A DNA stretch of 64,000 nt from assembly GCA_045110515.1 (NCBI GenBank), contig JBGCGD010000014.1, positions 24,950-88,949 of the forward strand, given 5' to 3'. The translations under genes and the position numbers were made by a program. How positions within the stretch are numbered: position 1 is the stretch's first letter; each line of letters starts with the position of its first letter. The notes under the pieces are model-generated. The model made no database searches. It had not been told where the DNA came from and was given only the letters and a program-made list of their open reading frames with translations. Origin of the DNA: Granulosicoccus sp045110515. Its GTDB lineage: Bacteria; Pseudomonadota; Gammaproteobacteria; Granulosicoccales; Granulosicoccaceae. Of this stretch, positions 35,255 through 44,224 are shown piece after piece.

Positions 35255-37170
35255 TGCAAACAGAAACTAATGAATTAATTGCTAACGATATCAGCGCATA
35301 CCTCCATCAGCACGAACATAAGAGCCTTCTGCGCTTCATTACTTGTGGCAGTGTTGACGATGGAAAAAGCACGCTTATAGGGCGTCTATTGTATGAATCT
35401 AAAACTCTTTTTGAAGACCAGCTGGATACCGTCTCCCAGGAATCAAAAAAATGGGGAACACAAGGCAAGAACATTGACTTTGCCCTCCTCGTCGATGGTC
35501 TTGCAGCCGAAAGAGAACAAGGCATTACAATTGATGTTGCTTACCGATTCTTTTCAACCGATAGCCGTAAATTTATCGTTGCAGATACACCCGGGCACGA
35601 ACAGTACACACGCAATATGGTCACGGGTGCATCTACGGCAGACGTTGCAGTCATCCTTTGCGATGCCCGCCATGGGTTACTGACTCAGACCCGCCGACAC
35701 AGCTATCTAGCCTCATTATTAGGGATTAACAACGTTGTCCTTGCGGTCAACAAAATGGACCTAATGAACTACGATGAATCAGTGTTCGAAGACATTTGCG
35801 AAGCCTACGCACCGTTTGCAAAATCTCTGGGCATTGAGAATGTAACAGCCATTCCAATGTCAGCGTTAGCAGGCGATAACATCACTTCACCCAGTAGCAA
35901 CATGCCATGGTTTCATGGCACTACCCTGCTTTCATGGTTGGAAACGGTTGATGTAGGTAGCGACAAGATTCAAAAGGCACCATTTAGAATGCCGGTGCAG
36001 TGGGTTAACAGACCCTCTCTAGATTTCCGCGGTTATGCCGGCACCATTGCCGGTGGCAAAATTAGCACCGGTGATGCAATTCGTGTTCAACCATCGGGCC
36101 GCATGAGTACTATCGCTCGTATCGTATCCATGGACGGCGATCTGGATTCGGCAGTTGCAGGTCAATCGATTACCCTTACCTTAACGGATGAAATTGATTC
36201 CTCGCGAGGCGATGTCATTTCGGCCGGTGATGAACCTGCAAGTATTGCAGATCAATTTGAATCTACCATTGTCTGGATGCACGACGATGCCCTTCTGGCT
36301 GGTCGACCTTACTTATTGAAAATTGGTACTAAGACAGTTAACGCGACTGTTACCAATATCAAATATCAGGTTAACGTCAACACCTTAGAAGAAAGCGCCG
36401 CGACCCAATTGGAACTCAACGCCATTGGTGTCTGCAACATAAGCACCGATCAGCCTATCGCGTTTGATTCGTATAAAGACAACCGTGATACTGGTGGCTT
36501 TATCCTTATCGACCGCATAAGCAACGCAACTGTTGGTGCGGGCATGCTGCACTTCTCATTAAGGCGTGCAGACAATATCCACCTTCAAGCGACAGATGTC
36601 GATAAGACTGTACGCTCACGGCTAAAAAATCAGAAACCCGCTGTTGTCTGGTTCACTGGATTGTCCGGTGCAGGGAAATCAACCGTGGCAAACCTGGTTG
36701 AGAAATCATTAACCGCAAAGGGACACCACACGTATCTTCTTGACGGTGACAATGTTCGCCACGGACTCAACCGCGACTTAGGGTTCACCGATGCCGATAG
36801 AGTTGAAAACATTCGCCGAATAGGTGAAGTCGCGCAGCTTATGGTCGATTCAGGACTGATTGTGCTAACGGCGTTTATCTCGCCTTTCAGATCTGAACGT
36901 GCGCTTGCCCGCTCACTGGTTGAGGAAGGCGAATTTGTTGAGGTTCATGTAGATGCGCCGCTTAGCGTGGCAGAAGATCGCGATCCCAAAGGTCTCTATA
37001 AGAAAGCCCGTCGGGGCGAGCTTTCTAACTTTACGGGTATAGATTCACCGTATGAGCCACCACAAACCCCTGAGGTATTGATTGACACTTCAACCATGAG
37101 CGCAGAGCAAGCAGCAGAACGCGTTGTGGCTGAGCTCAGAAAACGCGGTGTTTTACACGCCCCTGAGTAG
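35254..37170 (+). CDS. cysNC: Bifunctional sulfate adenylyltransferase subunit 1 / APS kinase
   Basis: A 638-residue fusion. Residues ~20-440 are the CysN GTPase: P-loop TCGSVDDGKSTLIGRLL, EREQGITIDVAYRFF, DTPGHEQYTRNMVTGAS and NKMD. From ~465 is APS kinase (CysC): P-loop WFTGLSGAGKSTVANLVE, LDGDNVRHGLNRDLGF, ISPFRSERA and DPKGLYKKARRGE. With CysD it makes APS and then PAPS, the sulfate donor for reduction or sulfotransferases. The one-base stop/start overlap with cysD implies coupling. Confidence 0.97.
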   Translation: MQTETNELIANDISAYLHQHEHKSLLRFITCGSVDDGKSTLIGRLLYESKTLFEDQLDTVSQESKKWGTQGKNIDFALLVDGLAAEREQGITIDVAYRFFSTDSRKFIVADTPGHEQYTRNMVTGASTADVAVILCDARHGLLTQTRRHSYLASLLGINNVVLAVNKMDLMNYDESVFEDICEAYAPFAKSLGIENVTAIPMSALAGDNITSPSSNMPWFHGTTLLSWLETVDVGSDKIQKAPFRMPVQWVNRPSLDFRGYAGTIAGGKISTGDAIRVQPSGRMSTIARIVSMDGDLDSAVAGQSITLTLTDEIDSSRGDVISAGDEPASIADQFESTIVWMHDDALLAGRPYLLKIGTKTVNATVTNIKYQVNVNTLEESAATQLELNAIGVCNISTDQPIAFDSYKDNRDTGGFILIDRISNATVGAGMLHFSLRRADNIHLQATDVDKTVRSRLKNQKPAVVWFTGLSGAGKSTVANLVEKSLTAKGHHTYLLDGDNVRHGLNRDLGFTDADRVENIRRIGEVAQLMVDSGLIVLTAFISPFRSERALARSLVEEGEFVEVHVDAPLSVAEDRDPKGLYKKARRGELSNFTGIDSPYEPPQTPEVLIDTSTMSAEQAAERVVAELRKRGVLHAPE

Positions 37171-37213
37171 TCTGCTAGACAACACCCGACGGCGAATGAT
37201 CCTCGGCACGGAT

Positions 37214-37233
37214 ACGGCATCGAATGATGCCGT
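37214..37233. terminator. Hairpin between convergent cysNC and the DUF1127 gene
   Basis: A perfect 8-bp stem ACGGCATC/GATGCCGT with a GAAT loop, placed 44 bp after the cysNC stop. There is no T-tract on either side, so it may be a Rho-assisted or processing hairpin rather than a full intrinsic terminator. Confidence 0.4.
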
Positions 37234-37288
37234 CGCCAACTCAATAGAACAAGGCCCACCCGGTATATGGGTGGCTGTCGGTCAGTAC

Positions 37289-37714
37289 TTAAGCAGCAGT
37301 ACGGTCGTTCTGAAAAACACCTTCAACAGTAGGACGGCCGTATCGGACGACTTCTTCGATATTATTGCGATTGACGCCAAGCTCTGCCAGCTCCCGATCA
37401 GAGTAAGAATTTAGCTCTTTGACGGCTTTGCGAATTTTGCGCCTGCTTACTTTTGGTGCAGCGATTTGCGATACAACCGGTGCGGCGACCAAGCCTTCCT
37501 TCTTAAGATCAGTACCGGCAGATACAGCGTCCGCTACCGCGTCTATACGCCATGGCCATGCTGAGACACCTTCAATGAGCATTGCACGCGAAAAACCAAA
37601 ATCTTGCAGCTGTCGATCGCTCATACCCAGCAGTTGCTGGCGCAGGCGAGACTTGCTGTTGTCCATTGAAACCTTTACGAATACTTCTTTTAAATTGTTG
37701 AAAATGTTGTTCAT
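37289..37714 (-). CDS. Protein with two DUF1127 (YjiS-like) motifs
   Basis: A 141-residue basic protein. Two copies of the short DUF1127 pattern are visible: RLRQQLLGMSDRQLQDFGFSR (residues ~23-45) and KAVKELNSYSDRELAELGVNR (~97-118), joined by a ~50-residue linker rich in Ala/Val. Most DUF1127 proteins are about 45-70 residues with one copy; in alphaproteobacteria some bind RNA and affect phosphate and carbon metabolism. The leader contains a CGCAC/GTGCG hairpin. It is convergent with cysNC. Function here unknown. Confidence 0.75.
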   Translation of the reverse strand: MNNIFNNLKEVFVKVSMDNSKSRLRQQLLGMSDRQLQDFGFSRAMLIEGVSAWPWRIDAVADAVSAGTDLKKEGLVAAPVVSQIAAPKVSRRKIRKAVKELNSYSDRELAELGVNRNNIEEVVRYGRPTVEGVFQNDRTAA

Positions 37715-37937
37715 TTCTTATTTACCTGTTGTCAAAACTCAACGCACCCTTGTGCGATTGAGCAACTATGTACAAGACTTTTGAATTCATCAATACTCTT
37801 GCTACAGGCTTATTATGGCGTCCACAAGCACAAATAATATAGCGATATATCGTCATTTTATTTGTGACATTTAGTATCAAATACCAAGCATATCTAGGTT
37901 ATTATGTCTTTTAAGAAATGTATTGGATTTGAAATAG

Positions 37938-38699
37938 CTAGCTCAAATAGGACGCGACCAACCTCAAACTGATCAGAAACAGTGCAACCTGCACCACCAA
38001 GTAAAACCATTTCTCTGACAAATGCTGAATTAACCAACGCCCCAGCACAGTGCCCAACGCCGCTATCGGCACAAGTATCAGAGCCAGGGAGAGACTCTCG
38101 ATGTCTGGTGGGTGCATGGAGTAGTACGGAACCAATTTAGCCAGATTAACAACAGCAAACAGGATAGTTGTCGTACCCGCAAAGATCATCTTAGGCAGCT
38201 GCTGGGGTAGCATATATACCTGATAAGGAGGAGCCCCAGCGTGCGATACAAAGCTGGTAAAGCCTGACAAGGTGCCCCAACACACACCTTTGAGTAACGA
38301 AGGCTTAACGGCTTGAGCGTTAGACGATTGTCGCACCCAACGATCAAGGCAGAACCCCATACCCAACAGACCGATCAGTAAAGACACGATTTCATCGGAC
38401 ACCAGTGTTGCTGTACTCCATCCGACAACAACACCCAAGATGCCCGCCGGTATGAGAATTTTCAAATTCTCAAGGCTGTACTCTTTACGGTAAAGCCAAA
38501 TACCCACCGCATCTGACAATATGTAAATAGGAAGCAGCAGCACTGCAGCCACCACCGGTGAAATAAGGAGCGCCAATAACGGCACAGCCAACATACCAAT
38601 GCCTGGCAGCCCACCTTTTGACAATCCCACAAACAAAGACGCGAATAAAAGCGACCATAGCAGCGGGCCACCGGCAATAACTGTGTCAAGTGTTGGCAT
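37938..38699 (-). CDS. TauE/SafE (TSUP) family permease
   Basis: A ~254-residue membrane protein with about eight hydrophobic segments and the TSUP features GLSKGGLPGIGMLAVPLLAL near the N-terminus and a second-half repeat (SGFTSFVSHAGAPPYQVYML). The family exports sulfite, sulfoacetate or other small organosulfur anions. The frame extends further upstream inside the glycosyltransferase gene, but the ATG at 38699 has AAGG and gives the normal length. Proximity to cysD/cysNC (convergent, ~0.8 kb) suggests but does not prove a sulfur role. Confidence 0.85.
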   Translation of the reverse strand: MPTLDTVIAGGPLLWSLLFASLFVGLSKGGLPGIGMLAVPLLALLISPVVAAVLLLPIYILSDAVGIWLYRKEYSLENLKILIPAGILGVVVGWSTATLVSDEIVSLLIGLLGMGFCLDRWVRQSSNAQAVKPSLLKGVCWGTLSGFTSFVSHAGAPPYQVYMLPQQLPKMIFAGTTTILFAVVNLAKLVPYYSMHPPDIESLSLALILVPIAALGTVLGRWLIQHLSEKWFYLVVQVALFLISLRLVASYLS

Positions 38700-38700
38700 T

Positions 38701-39435
38701 TCAGCGCCTTTTGGCGCTCGTGTCGTACCAGGTTTTACAAAACCTTTTTGAGAACACCGCACCCGGTATCAACATAAATAGCATCTGTTGAAGAATTTGA
38801 GCGCTACTGTACCACTCCAATTTACGAGCGGAAGTGATAACAGGGTCGATCGAAATAATGTCGAACGTCAAGTTTCGACGTTTTGCCCAACGCTTCAGTT
38901 GTCGGGATAGAAAAATTTCCTCACCGGCATACACACGTTCGCTAAAACCACCAATGTCATTAAAAGCATCTACCCGACAATAAATAAAACAACCTGCTGC
39001 GAGCCGCGCTTTTATCGATATCCAATTCCAAAAAGAGATGCCTCGCTGAGCTGATGCAGATACCGGCGCATCCGGCGTAATGATGGAGCCACCTCCGGCT
39101 ACAGAACTACCCACAAGCTTTTCTAATACAACACTGAGTAGATGTTCACTGCATTGTGAGTCCGCGTCTAAAAAAATGAGCGCCTCACCCCGCGCAACCG
39201 ATGCTCCGGTGTTCCGAGCACGTGCAATTTGATTGATGGGCTCGAATACAACCTTGACTGGAAACTGGGCAGCAACTGCCGCCGTTGCATCACTCGAATT
39301 GTTGTCCACCACGATAACCTCACCGCGGTGGACACCTTTCGCTTCGATCTTTTGCACAGCTGCTAAAACGGAGTTCAACGTCTTAGGCAGGTAGCTTTCC
39401 TCGTTCCATGCTGGAATAACAATGGAAAAATCCAT
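38701..39435 (-). CDS. Family 2 glycosyltransferase
   Basis: A 244-residue GT-A enzyme: FSIVIPAWNEESYLPKTLNSVL, VIVVDNNSSDATAAVA, ARARNTGASVARGEALIFLDADSQ (DxD-type DAD) and a later GEEIFLSRQLKRWAKRR. There are no strong transmembrane segments. Donor and acceptor sugars are unknown. Its stop lies one base before the ATG of the TSUP gene, so the two are probably co-transcribed. Confidence 0.87.
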   Translation of the reverse strand: MDFSIVIPAWNEESYLPKTLNSVLAAVQKIEAKGVHRGEVIVVDNNSSDATAAVAAQFPVKVVFEPINQIARARNTGASVARGEALIFLDADSQCSEHLLSVVLEKLVGSSVAGGGSIITPDAPVSASAQRGISFWNWISIKARLAAGCFIYCRVDAFNDIGGFSERVYAGEEIFLSRQLKRWAKRRNLTFDIISIDPVITSARKLEWYSSAQILQQMLFMLIPGAVFSKRFCKTWYDTSAKRR

Positions 39436-39457
39436 GGATTGCCGCAGAGCAAATCGA

Positions 39458-40540
39458 CTATGCCGTAAATTTACTTCCTTCAGTGCTGTGCCGAGTATCT
39501 TGTTTCACAATAGCCGCAACGGTTGAATTCATATTCAGATGTCCTTGCACCTCGCCGTTTTCATCTAAAACATTGACGGTTGTGGAATTTGCATCAGACA
39601 TCACCCGGGCAACAACTTCCAGGTTATCACTACAGTTAACTTCAATAGCGGTTGATGAATCAGCACCTGGCTCCATGACACTGTCGGCCCTTACAACACG
39701 CGCTCGGTTAACGTCTTTCACGAAATTCTGGATGTATTCATCTGCAGGTTCCAGAACAATATCTTGGCCTGTTCCTTCCTGAATGATTTCACCGTCTCGC
39801 AAGATGGCGATTCTATCACCCAGCCGCAACGCTTCATCGACATCGTGAGTGATGAAAACAATGGTCTTATGAAGCTCTTTTTGTAAGTCTAAAAGCACTG
39901 ATTGCATATCCATACGTATTAACGGATCGAGTGCAGAGAAGGCTTCATCCATTAGCAGCAATGGCGCATCGTTGGTTAAGGCTCTGGCTAAACCGACACG
40001 TTGTTGCATCCCCCCAGACAGCTGATTCGGATAATTATCTTCAAATCCTGCAAGGCCAACACGGTCAATCCAACGGCGCGCTTCAGTCTCTTGCTTCTCA
40101 CGGGACACGCCCTGTACTTCAAGACCATAAACAACGTTGTTCAAGACTGTGCGATGAGGCAGCAGCGCAAATTTCTGAAATACCATCGCTGTTTGATGTC
40201 GACGGAATGCACGCAGAGCCCCAGTGCCCATCTTACAAACGTCTTCGCCGCCTACCACCACTTCACCGACAGTAGGATCGATTAAGCGATTGATATGCCG
40301 GATGAGTGTGGACTTTCCAGAACCCGATAACCCCATGACGACTTGTATGGAACCTGCCGGCATCGATAAATTAATATCTTTAAGACCAAGCACATGGCTG
40401 TGCTTTTCTTGCAGTTCCTGTTTCGTCATACCCTCTTTGACAGCGTCCATATAGGCACCAGGACGCTTACCAAAAATCTTATACAGACCACGAATGTCAA
40501 TGCTTGAATTACTATTCGAAGCAGCAGCATCATTTGCCAT
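39458..40540 (-). CDS. proV: Glycine betaine/proline-type ABC transporter ATP-binding protein
   Basis: A 360-residue ATPase of the ProV/OpuAA class: Walker A VMGLSGSGKSTLIRHINRL, Q-loop FQKFALLPHRTV, signature NQLSGGMQQRVGLARAL and Walker B LLLMDEAFSALDPLIR. The N-terminal FGKRPGAYMDAVKEGMTKQEL is characteristic of betaine ATPases. A C-terminal CBS-like region follows. The start at 40540 has GGAGGA and overlaps the permease end by 11 bp. It takes up compatible solutes, inferred from the family; the exact substrate is not proven. Confidence 0.92.
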   Translation of the reverse strand: MANDAAASNSNSSIDIRGLYKIFGKRPGAYMDAVKEGMTKQELQEKHSHVLGLKDINLSMPAGSIQVVMGLSGSGKSTLIRHINRLIDPTVGEVVVGGEDVCKMGTGALRAFRRHQTAMVFQKFALLPHRTVLNNVVYGLEVQGVSREKQETEARRWIDRVGLAGFEDNYPNQLSGGMQQRVGLARALTNDAPLLLMDEAFSALDPLIRMDMQSVLLDLQKELHKTIVFITHDVDEALRLGDRIAILRDGEIIQEGTGQDIVLEPADEYIQNFVKDVNRARVVRADSVMEPGADSSTAIEVNCSDNLEVVARVMSDANSTTVNVLDENGEVQGHLNMNSTVAAIVKQDTRHSTEGSKFTA

Positions 40541-41420
40541 GGACTTCCTCCGAGTGGGCCTGCAAACGTTTGCCGTAAGCCTGGCTAACGCGATCAAAGA
40601 TAATGGCCACACCAACAATGGCTAGGCCATTGAACATGCCCAACGTGAAATACTGATTGGCAATAGCTTGTAAGACCGGTTGCCCAAGACCCTTAACACC
40701 GATCATGGATGCAATAACAACGAGCGCTAGCGCCATCATGATGGTTTGGTTGATGCCCGCCATGATGGTCGGCATTGCCAACGGTATCTGAACATTCTTT
40801 AAACGCTGCCAGGCTGATGAACCGAACGCATCGGCGGCTTCCAATACTTCTTTATCTACCATACGTATGCCTAAATTGGTCAAACGGATGATGGGAGGAA
40901 TAGCATAGATAACCACAGCCAGAAGACCTGGAACTTTACCAATACCGAGCAGCATAACAACCGGTATGAGATAAACGAATCCGGGCATCGTTTGCATTAT
41001 GTCGAGTACCGGAGTGATCAAGGATTGGAGCTTGTCCGATTTAGACATAGCGATTCCAATCGGGATGCCAACAACAATCGAGACAAACGTCGACACCAAC
41101 ATGATGGAGATGGTTCGCATGGTGTTGTCCCACATATCGAAGTATCCGATTAACACCATCGTGAGAAACGTCATGAGGGTGATTTTCCAGCTGCGACTGG
41201 CAAACCACGCAATTAAAACAATACCGCCGAGAATGATAGGCCAAGGGGTATTGAGTAAAAATTTTTCAGACCAAATAAGCATTTGCTTTATGGGCTCAAA
41301 AAAGGCCTCTACCGTATCACCGTGCTCCCGAGTCCAGGCACGAAATCCACCATCAATACTTTTTTTGAGCGCACGTAGCGCCGATTTATCCATCGCTGGA
41401 AATTCAGTCAACCACTCCAC
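40530..41420 (-). CDS. proW: Glycine betaine/proline-type ABC transporter permease
   Basis: A ~297-residue inner-membrane permease with six or so helices and the binding-protein-dependent EAA-like loop (EAADAFGSSAWQRLKNVQIPLAMPTIMAGINQ). MQTMPGFVYLIPVVMLLGIGKVPG is typical of ProW/OpuAB. The frame reaches 41477, but that lies in a terminator; the GTG at 41420 has GGAG 8-9 bases upstream. It follows proX and precedes proV. Confidence 0.9.
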   Translation of the reverse strand: MEWLTEFPAMDKSALRALKKSIDGGFRAWTREHGDTVEAFFEPIKQMLIWSEKFLLNTPWPIILGGIVLIAWFASRSWKITLMTFLTMVLIGYFDMWDNTMRTISIMLVSTFVSIVVGIPIGIAMSKSDKLQSLITPVLDIMQTMPGFVYLIPVVMLLGIGKVPGLLAVVIYAIPPIIRLTNLGIRMVDKEVLEAADAFGSSAWQRLKNVQIPLAMPTIMAGINQTIMMALALVVIASMIGVKGLGQPVLQAIANQYFTLGMFNGLAIVGVAIIFDRVSQAYGKRLQAHSEEVHGK

Positions 41421-41442
41421 AGAACCGTTCTCCGAGTTAGAA

Positions 41443-41470
41443 AAGAAAAAAGGCGACCGAAGCCGCCTTT
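41443..41470 (-). terminator. UUCG-tetraloop intrinsic terminator/attenuator between proX and proW
   Basis: On the minus strand AAAGGCG and CGCCTTT flank a C-TTCG-G tetraloop, followed by TTTTTTCTTTTC. It lies 22 bp after the proX stop and just before the proW ribosome-binding site. This is a strong intrinsic terminator that probably reduces proWV relative to proX. Confidence 0.8.
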
Positions 41471-41492
41471 CATCCAAGTCTCAATTAGGCAA

Positions 41493-42494
41493 TTATAGTG
41501 AGGACTTCACTTTCGCCATTGCGTCTTCAGACACCCAACCACCCCAGACGTTTTCGTAATTTTCCAGGAAGTGCTGAGCCGCTTCTTCGCCAGTTGCCTG
41601 GTTGTCGGCCATCCAAGCTAGCAGAACGTTCACTGTGTCGTTCTTCCAGCTGCGAGTGCTGATGTAATCCATCGCAACGCCGGCTTTCTCAGCAAAATCG
41701 TCAGTCACAACACTGAATACTTCACTCTTTGCCCAACCGTTAACTTTAGGATCTTCACAATCTAAAACAGCAGTACAAGAATCCCAATGCTCTTTGTCGT
41801 GCGGGCCCATGTCCAGCTTAACCATTTCGTAGCGGCCTAGAATGGCAGTGGGAGACCAGTAGTAGCCCAACCAACCTTCACCACGCTCGTAGGCCTTTGC
41901 GATTGAACCGTCAAGACCAGCAGAGGAACCCGTGTCAACTAATTCAAATCCTTTATCCTCACCACCATAAGCGGTGAATAAATTGCCGGTAGTGATTTGG
42001 CAGTTCCAACCAGCCGGGCAGTTATGAACCGCACCCATTGAATCGTCTTCAGGCGCTGGGAAAAGGTCAGGACGCTCAAGAGCATCTGCAGGTGTTTTGA
42101 TTTCAGGGTTTGCATCAGCAACGTACTTAGGAATCCACCAGCCTTCTTCACCACCGTCGGATAGTATTTCAGCTGCGATGATCATCTCACCCTCTGCGAC
42201 AGCCGCATCAAGTGGTGCACGAACCGCGTTAACCCATAATTCAGGAGCTAGATCGGGCTCGCCCTTCTCGTTCATTGATGTGAATGTCGGCATGGTATCA
42301 CCTGCTACCAACTCCGCATTACACCCATAGCCGTCGCTGAGGATTCGCTTGTCAATTTCAGCGATAAGCTCAGCAGAAGCCCAATTCATACTAGCGATGG
42401 TTATATCGCCGCACTCTTCTGCGGCAACCGCGTTCTGGCCCGCTGTAAGTCCTGCAGCAGCAATGGCTGCGGCGAGATATCTTTTCTTCAGCAT
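41493..42494 (-). CDS. proX: Glycine betaine-type ABC transporter substrate-binding protein
   Basis: A 334-residue periplasmic protein. Signal peptide MLKKRYLAAAIAAAGLTAG...AVAAEE, then the OpuAC/ProX domain: ITIASMNWASAELIAEIDKRIL, MPTFTSMNEKGEPDLAPELW, and Trp/Tyr-rich segments (GWLGYYWSPTAILG, VWGGWV) that could form an aromatic cage for a quaternary amine. Four or more cysteines (CGDI, YGCN, NCPAGWNC) suggest disulfides. The frame extends 49 codons upstream, but the ATG at 42494 has AGAGGA and the signal peptide. Confidence 0.92.
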   Translation of the reverse strand: MLKKRYLAAAIAAAGLTAGQNAVAAEECGDITIASMNWASAELIAEIDKRILSDGYGCNAELVAGDTMPTFTSMNEKGEPDLAPELWVNAVRAPLDAAVAEGEMIIAAEILSDGGEEGWWIPKYVADANPEIKTPADALERPDLFPAPEDDSMGAVHNCPAGWNCQITTGNLFTAYGGEDKGFELVDTGSSAGLDGSIAKAYERGEGWLGYYWSPTAILGRYEMVKLDMGPHDKEHWDSCTAVLDCEDPKVNGWAKSEVFSVVTDDFAEKAGVAMDYISTRSWKNDTVNVLLAWMADNQATGEEAAQHFLENYENVWGGWVSEDAMAKVKSSL

Positions 42495-42885
42495 AAATTC
42501 CTCTAAGTAGTACCTGTTAGTGTTGTGACGCAATGATACGTGGTTAGGCATAAGTGAATTGAGTATCAGGACAAAAATCCAACAAGATGTGTCGCGTTTA
42601 GAACAGAACCTGATCAAAATGCGCCATACGTTATCAAACACGACGCTGGGAAGCTGACAGTCAATTCACGACTTGTCGATTGCCGTGATGCAGACAACAC
42701 GCTTGCTGCCTGCTGCAATGGTTTGCAGAATCAAAAGCAATATATTTCCTGTAATCAAAAAAAGCCGCTTATCTCAAGCAGACATCATGTCTGTTCGAGA
42801 AAGCGGCTTATCTCCAAGGCCAAACCACTCAGCCACGGGATGCTTCAAAGACTAAACTGATTAGTCTCCAACCTCGCAAAAGCGA
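42495..42885. other. Intergenic region upstream of proX and downstream of ahcY
   Basis: 391 bp. It holds the ahcY terminator (42757-42809) and, closer to proX, ~150 bp that must contain its promoter; no convincing -35/-10 pair stands out. No ORF of substance was seen. Confidence 0.5.
42757..42809 (-). terminator. Long-stem terminator of metK-ahcY
   Basis: On the minus strand AAGCCGCTT and AAGCGGCTT form a 9-bp outer stem, an inner imperfect stem (AACAGACA/TGTCTG region) lies between, and the outer arm is followed by a run of seven T. It is 77 bp after the ahcY stop. Confidence 0.75.
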
Positions 42886-44196
42886 CTAGTAGCGATAATG
42901 ATTCGGCTTGTATGGGCCTGCTGTTGCTAGGCCCAGGTAATCGCTTTGCTCGTCGTTTAGTGTCGTTAGTTTCACACCGATTTTCTTTAAGTGCAGACGT
43001 GCGACCTTCTCGTCAAGCTCTTTAGGCAGGACATGTACATCGACCGAGTACTGATCGCTTCGCTCCCATAACTCGATTTGTGCAAGTACCTGGTTTGTGA
43101 ACGATGCTGACATAACAAAGCTAGGGTGACCCGTGCCACAACCCAAGTTAACCAGACGGCCTTCAGCCAGCAGGGTGATTCGCTTACCGTCAGGAAAGAT
43201 AACTTGATCGACTTGCGGCTTAATGTTTTCCCACGTGTATTGACGCAATCCGGCGACATCAATTTCGTTATCGAAGTGACCAATATTACAAACGATAGCT
43301 TCGTTCTTTAACGCTTTCATGTGGTCATGGGTGACTACGTTTACATTACCAGTGGCGGTGACGACGATGTCCACTTGATCAGCAACATCATCCATTACAA
43401 CAACTCGATAACCTTCCATTGCAGCTTGAAGCGCACAAATAGGGTCTACTTCAGTTACCCATACCGTTGCCCCCATACCGCGGAATGCTTGAGCACAGCC
43501 CTTGCCCACATCACCGTACCCAAGAACAACAGCAATCTTACCGGCAACCATGACGTCAGTCGCTCGCTTAATACCGTCAAGCAGTGACTCGCGGCAACCA
43601 TAAAGGTTGTCAAATTTTGACTTGGTCACAGAATCGTTAACGTTGATGGCAGGTACCTTCAACTCACCTTTCTTAGCCATCTCAACCAAACGATGTACGC
43701 CGGTTGTTGTCTCTTCTGAAAGACCTTTGATGTCTGCCATCAATTCCGGGTAGTCGTTATGCATCATGACAGTCAAATCGCCACCGTCATCAAGAATCAG
43801 GTTAGGAACCCAACCGTTAGGGCCTTTGATAGTCTGGTGTATGCACCAATCGAACTCTTCATCAGTCTCGCCTTTCCATGCAAACACAGGAATTCCTGCA
43901 GCCGCAATGGCAGCAGCGGCGTGATCTTGAGTTGAGAATATGTTGCAAGACGACCAACGGATTTCAGCACCTAACTCTGCAAGCGTTTCAATCAGAACCG
44001 CCGTTTGGATAGTCATGTGCAGACATCCAGCGATACGCGCACCTTTGAGGGGTTCTTTTCCGGCGTATTCTTCACGCAGAGCCATCAAACCAGGCATTTC
44101 GTGTTCGGCCATAGCAATTTCTTTTCGGCCAAAATCAGCAAGTGAGATATCGGCGACTTTGAAGTCACCGGTCATTTCGTTAGCAGAAGCGTTCAT
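42886..44196 (-). CDS. ahcY: S-adenosylhomocysteine hydrolase
   Basis: A 436-residue NAD-dependent enzyme splitting SAH into adenosine and homocysteine. Motifs: CLHMTIQTAVLIETL, SSCNIFSTQDHAAAAI, INVNDSVTKSKFDNLYGCRESL and the NAD fold VVLGYGDVGKGCA; it ends KPNHYRY. It follows metK by 28 bp, so SAM synthesis and SAH removal are encoded together. The gap is too short for a separate SAH riboswitch. Confidence 0.98.
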   Translation of the reverse strand: MNASANEMTGDFKVADISLADFGRKEIAMAEHEMPGLMALREEYAGKEPLKGARIAGCLHMTIQTAVLIETLAELGAEIRWSSCNIFSTQDHAAAAIAAAGIPVFAWKGETDEEFDWCIHQTIKGPNGWVPNLILDDGGDLTVMMHNDYPELMADIKGLSEETTTGVHRLVEMAKKGELKVPAINVNDSVTKSKFDNLYGCRESLLDGIKRATDVMVAGKIAVVLGYGDVGKGCAQAFRGMGATVWVTEVDPICALQAAMEGYRVVVMDDVADQVDIVVTATGNVNVVTHDHMKALKNEAIVCNIGHFDNEIDVAGLRQYTWENIKPQVDQVIFPDGKRITLLAEGRLVNLGCGTGHPSFVMSASFTNQVLAQIELWERSDQYSVDVHVLPKELDEKVARLHLKKIGVKLTTLNDEQSDYLGLATAGPYKPNHYRY

Positions 44197-44224
44197 AGTA
44201 AAACTGTCTCAGTAAAGTTATAAG

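Noticed and set aside
41421..41477. Longer proW start at 41477
   Set aside because: It would place the start inside the intrinsic terminator; the GTG at 41420 has a good ribosome-binding site.
42495..42641. Extended proX N-terminus
   Set aside because: The extra residues precede a clear signal peptide whose ATG (42494) has AGAGGA upstream.
44197..44224. SAH riboswitch before ahcY
   Set aside because: Only 28 bp separate metK and ahcY, too little for the known SAH aptamer; the two genes look co-transcribed.
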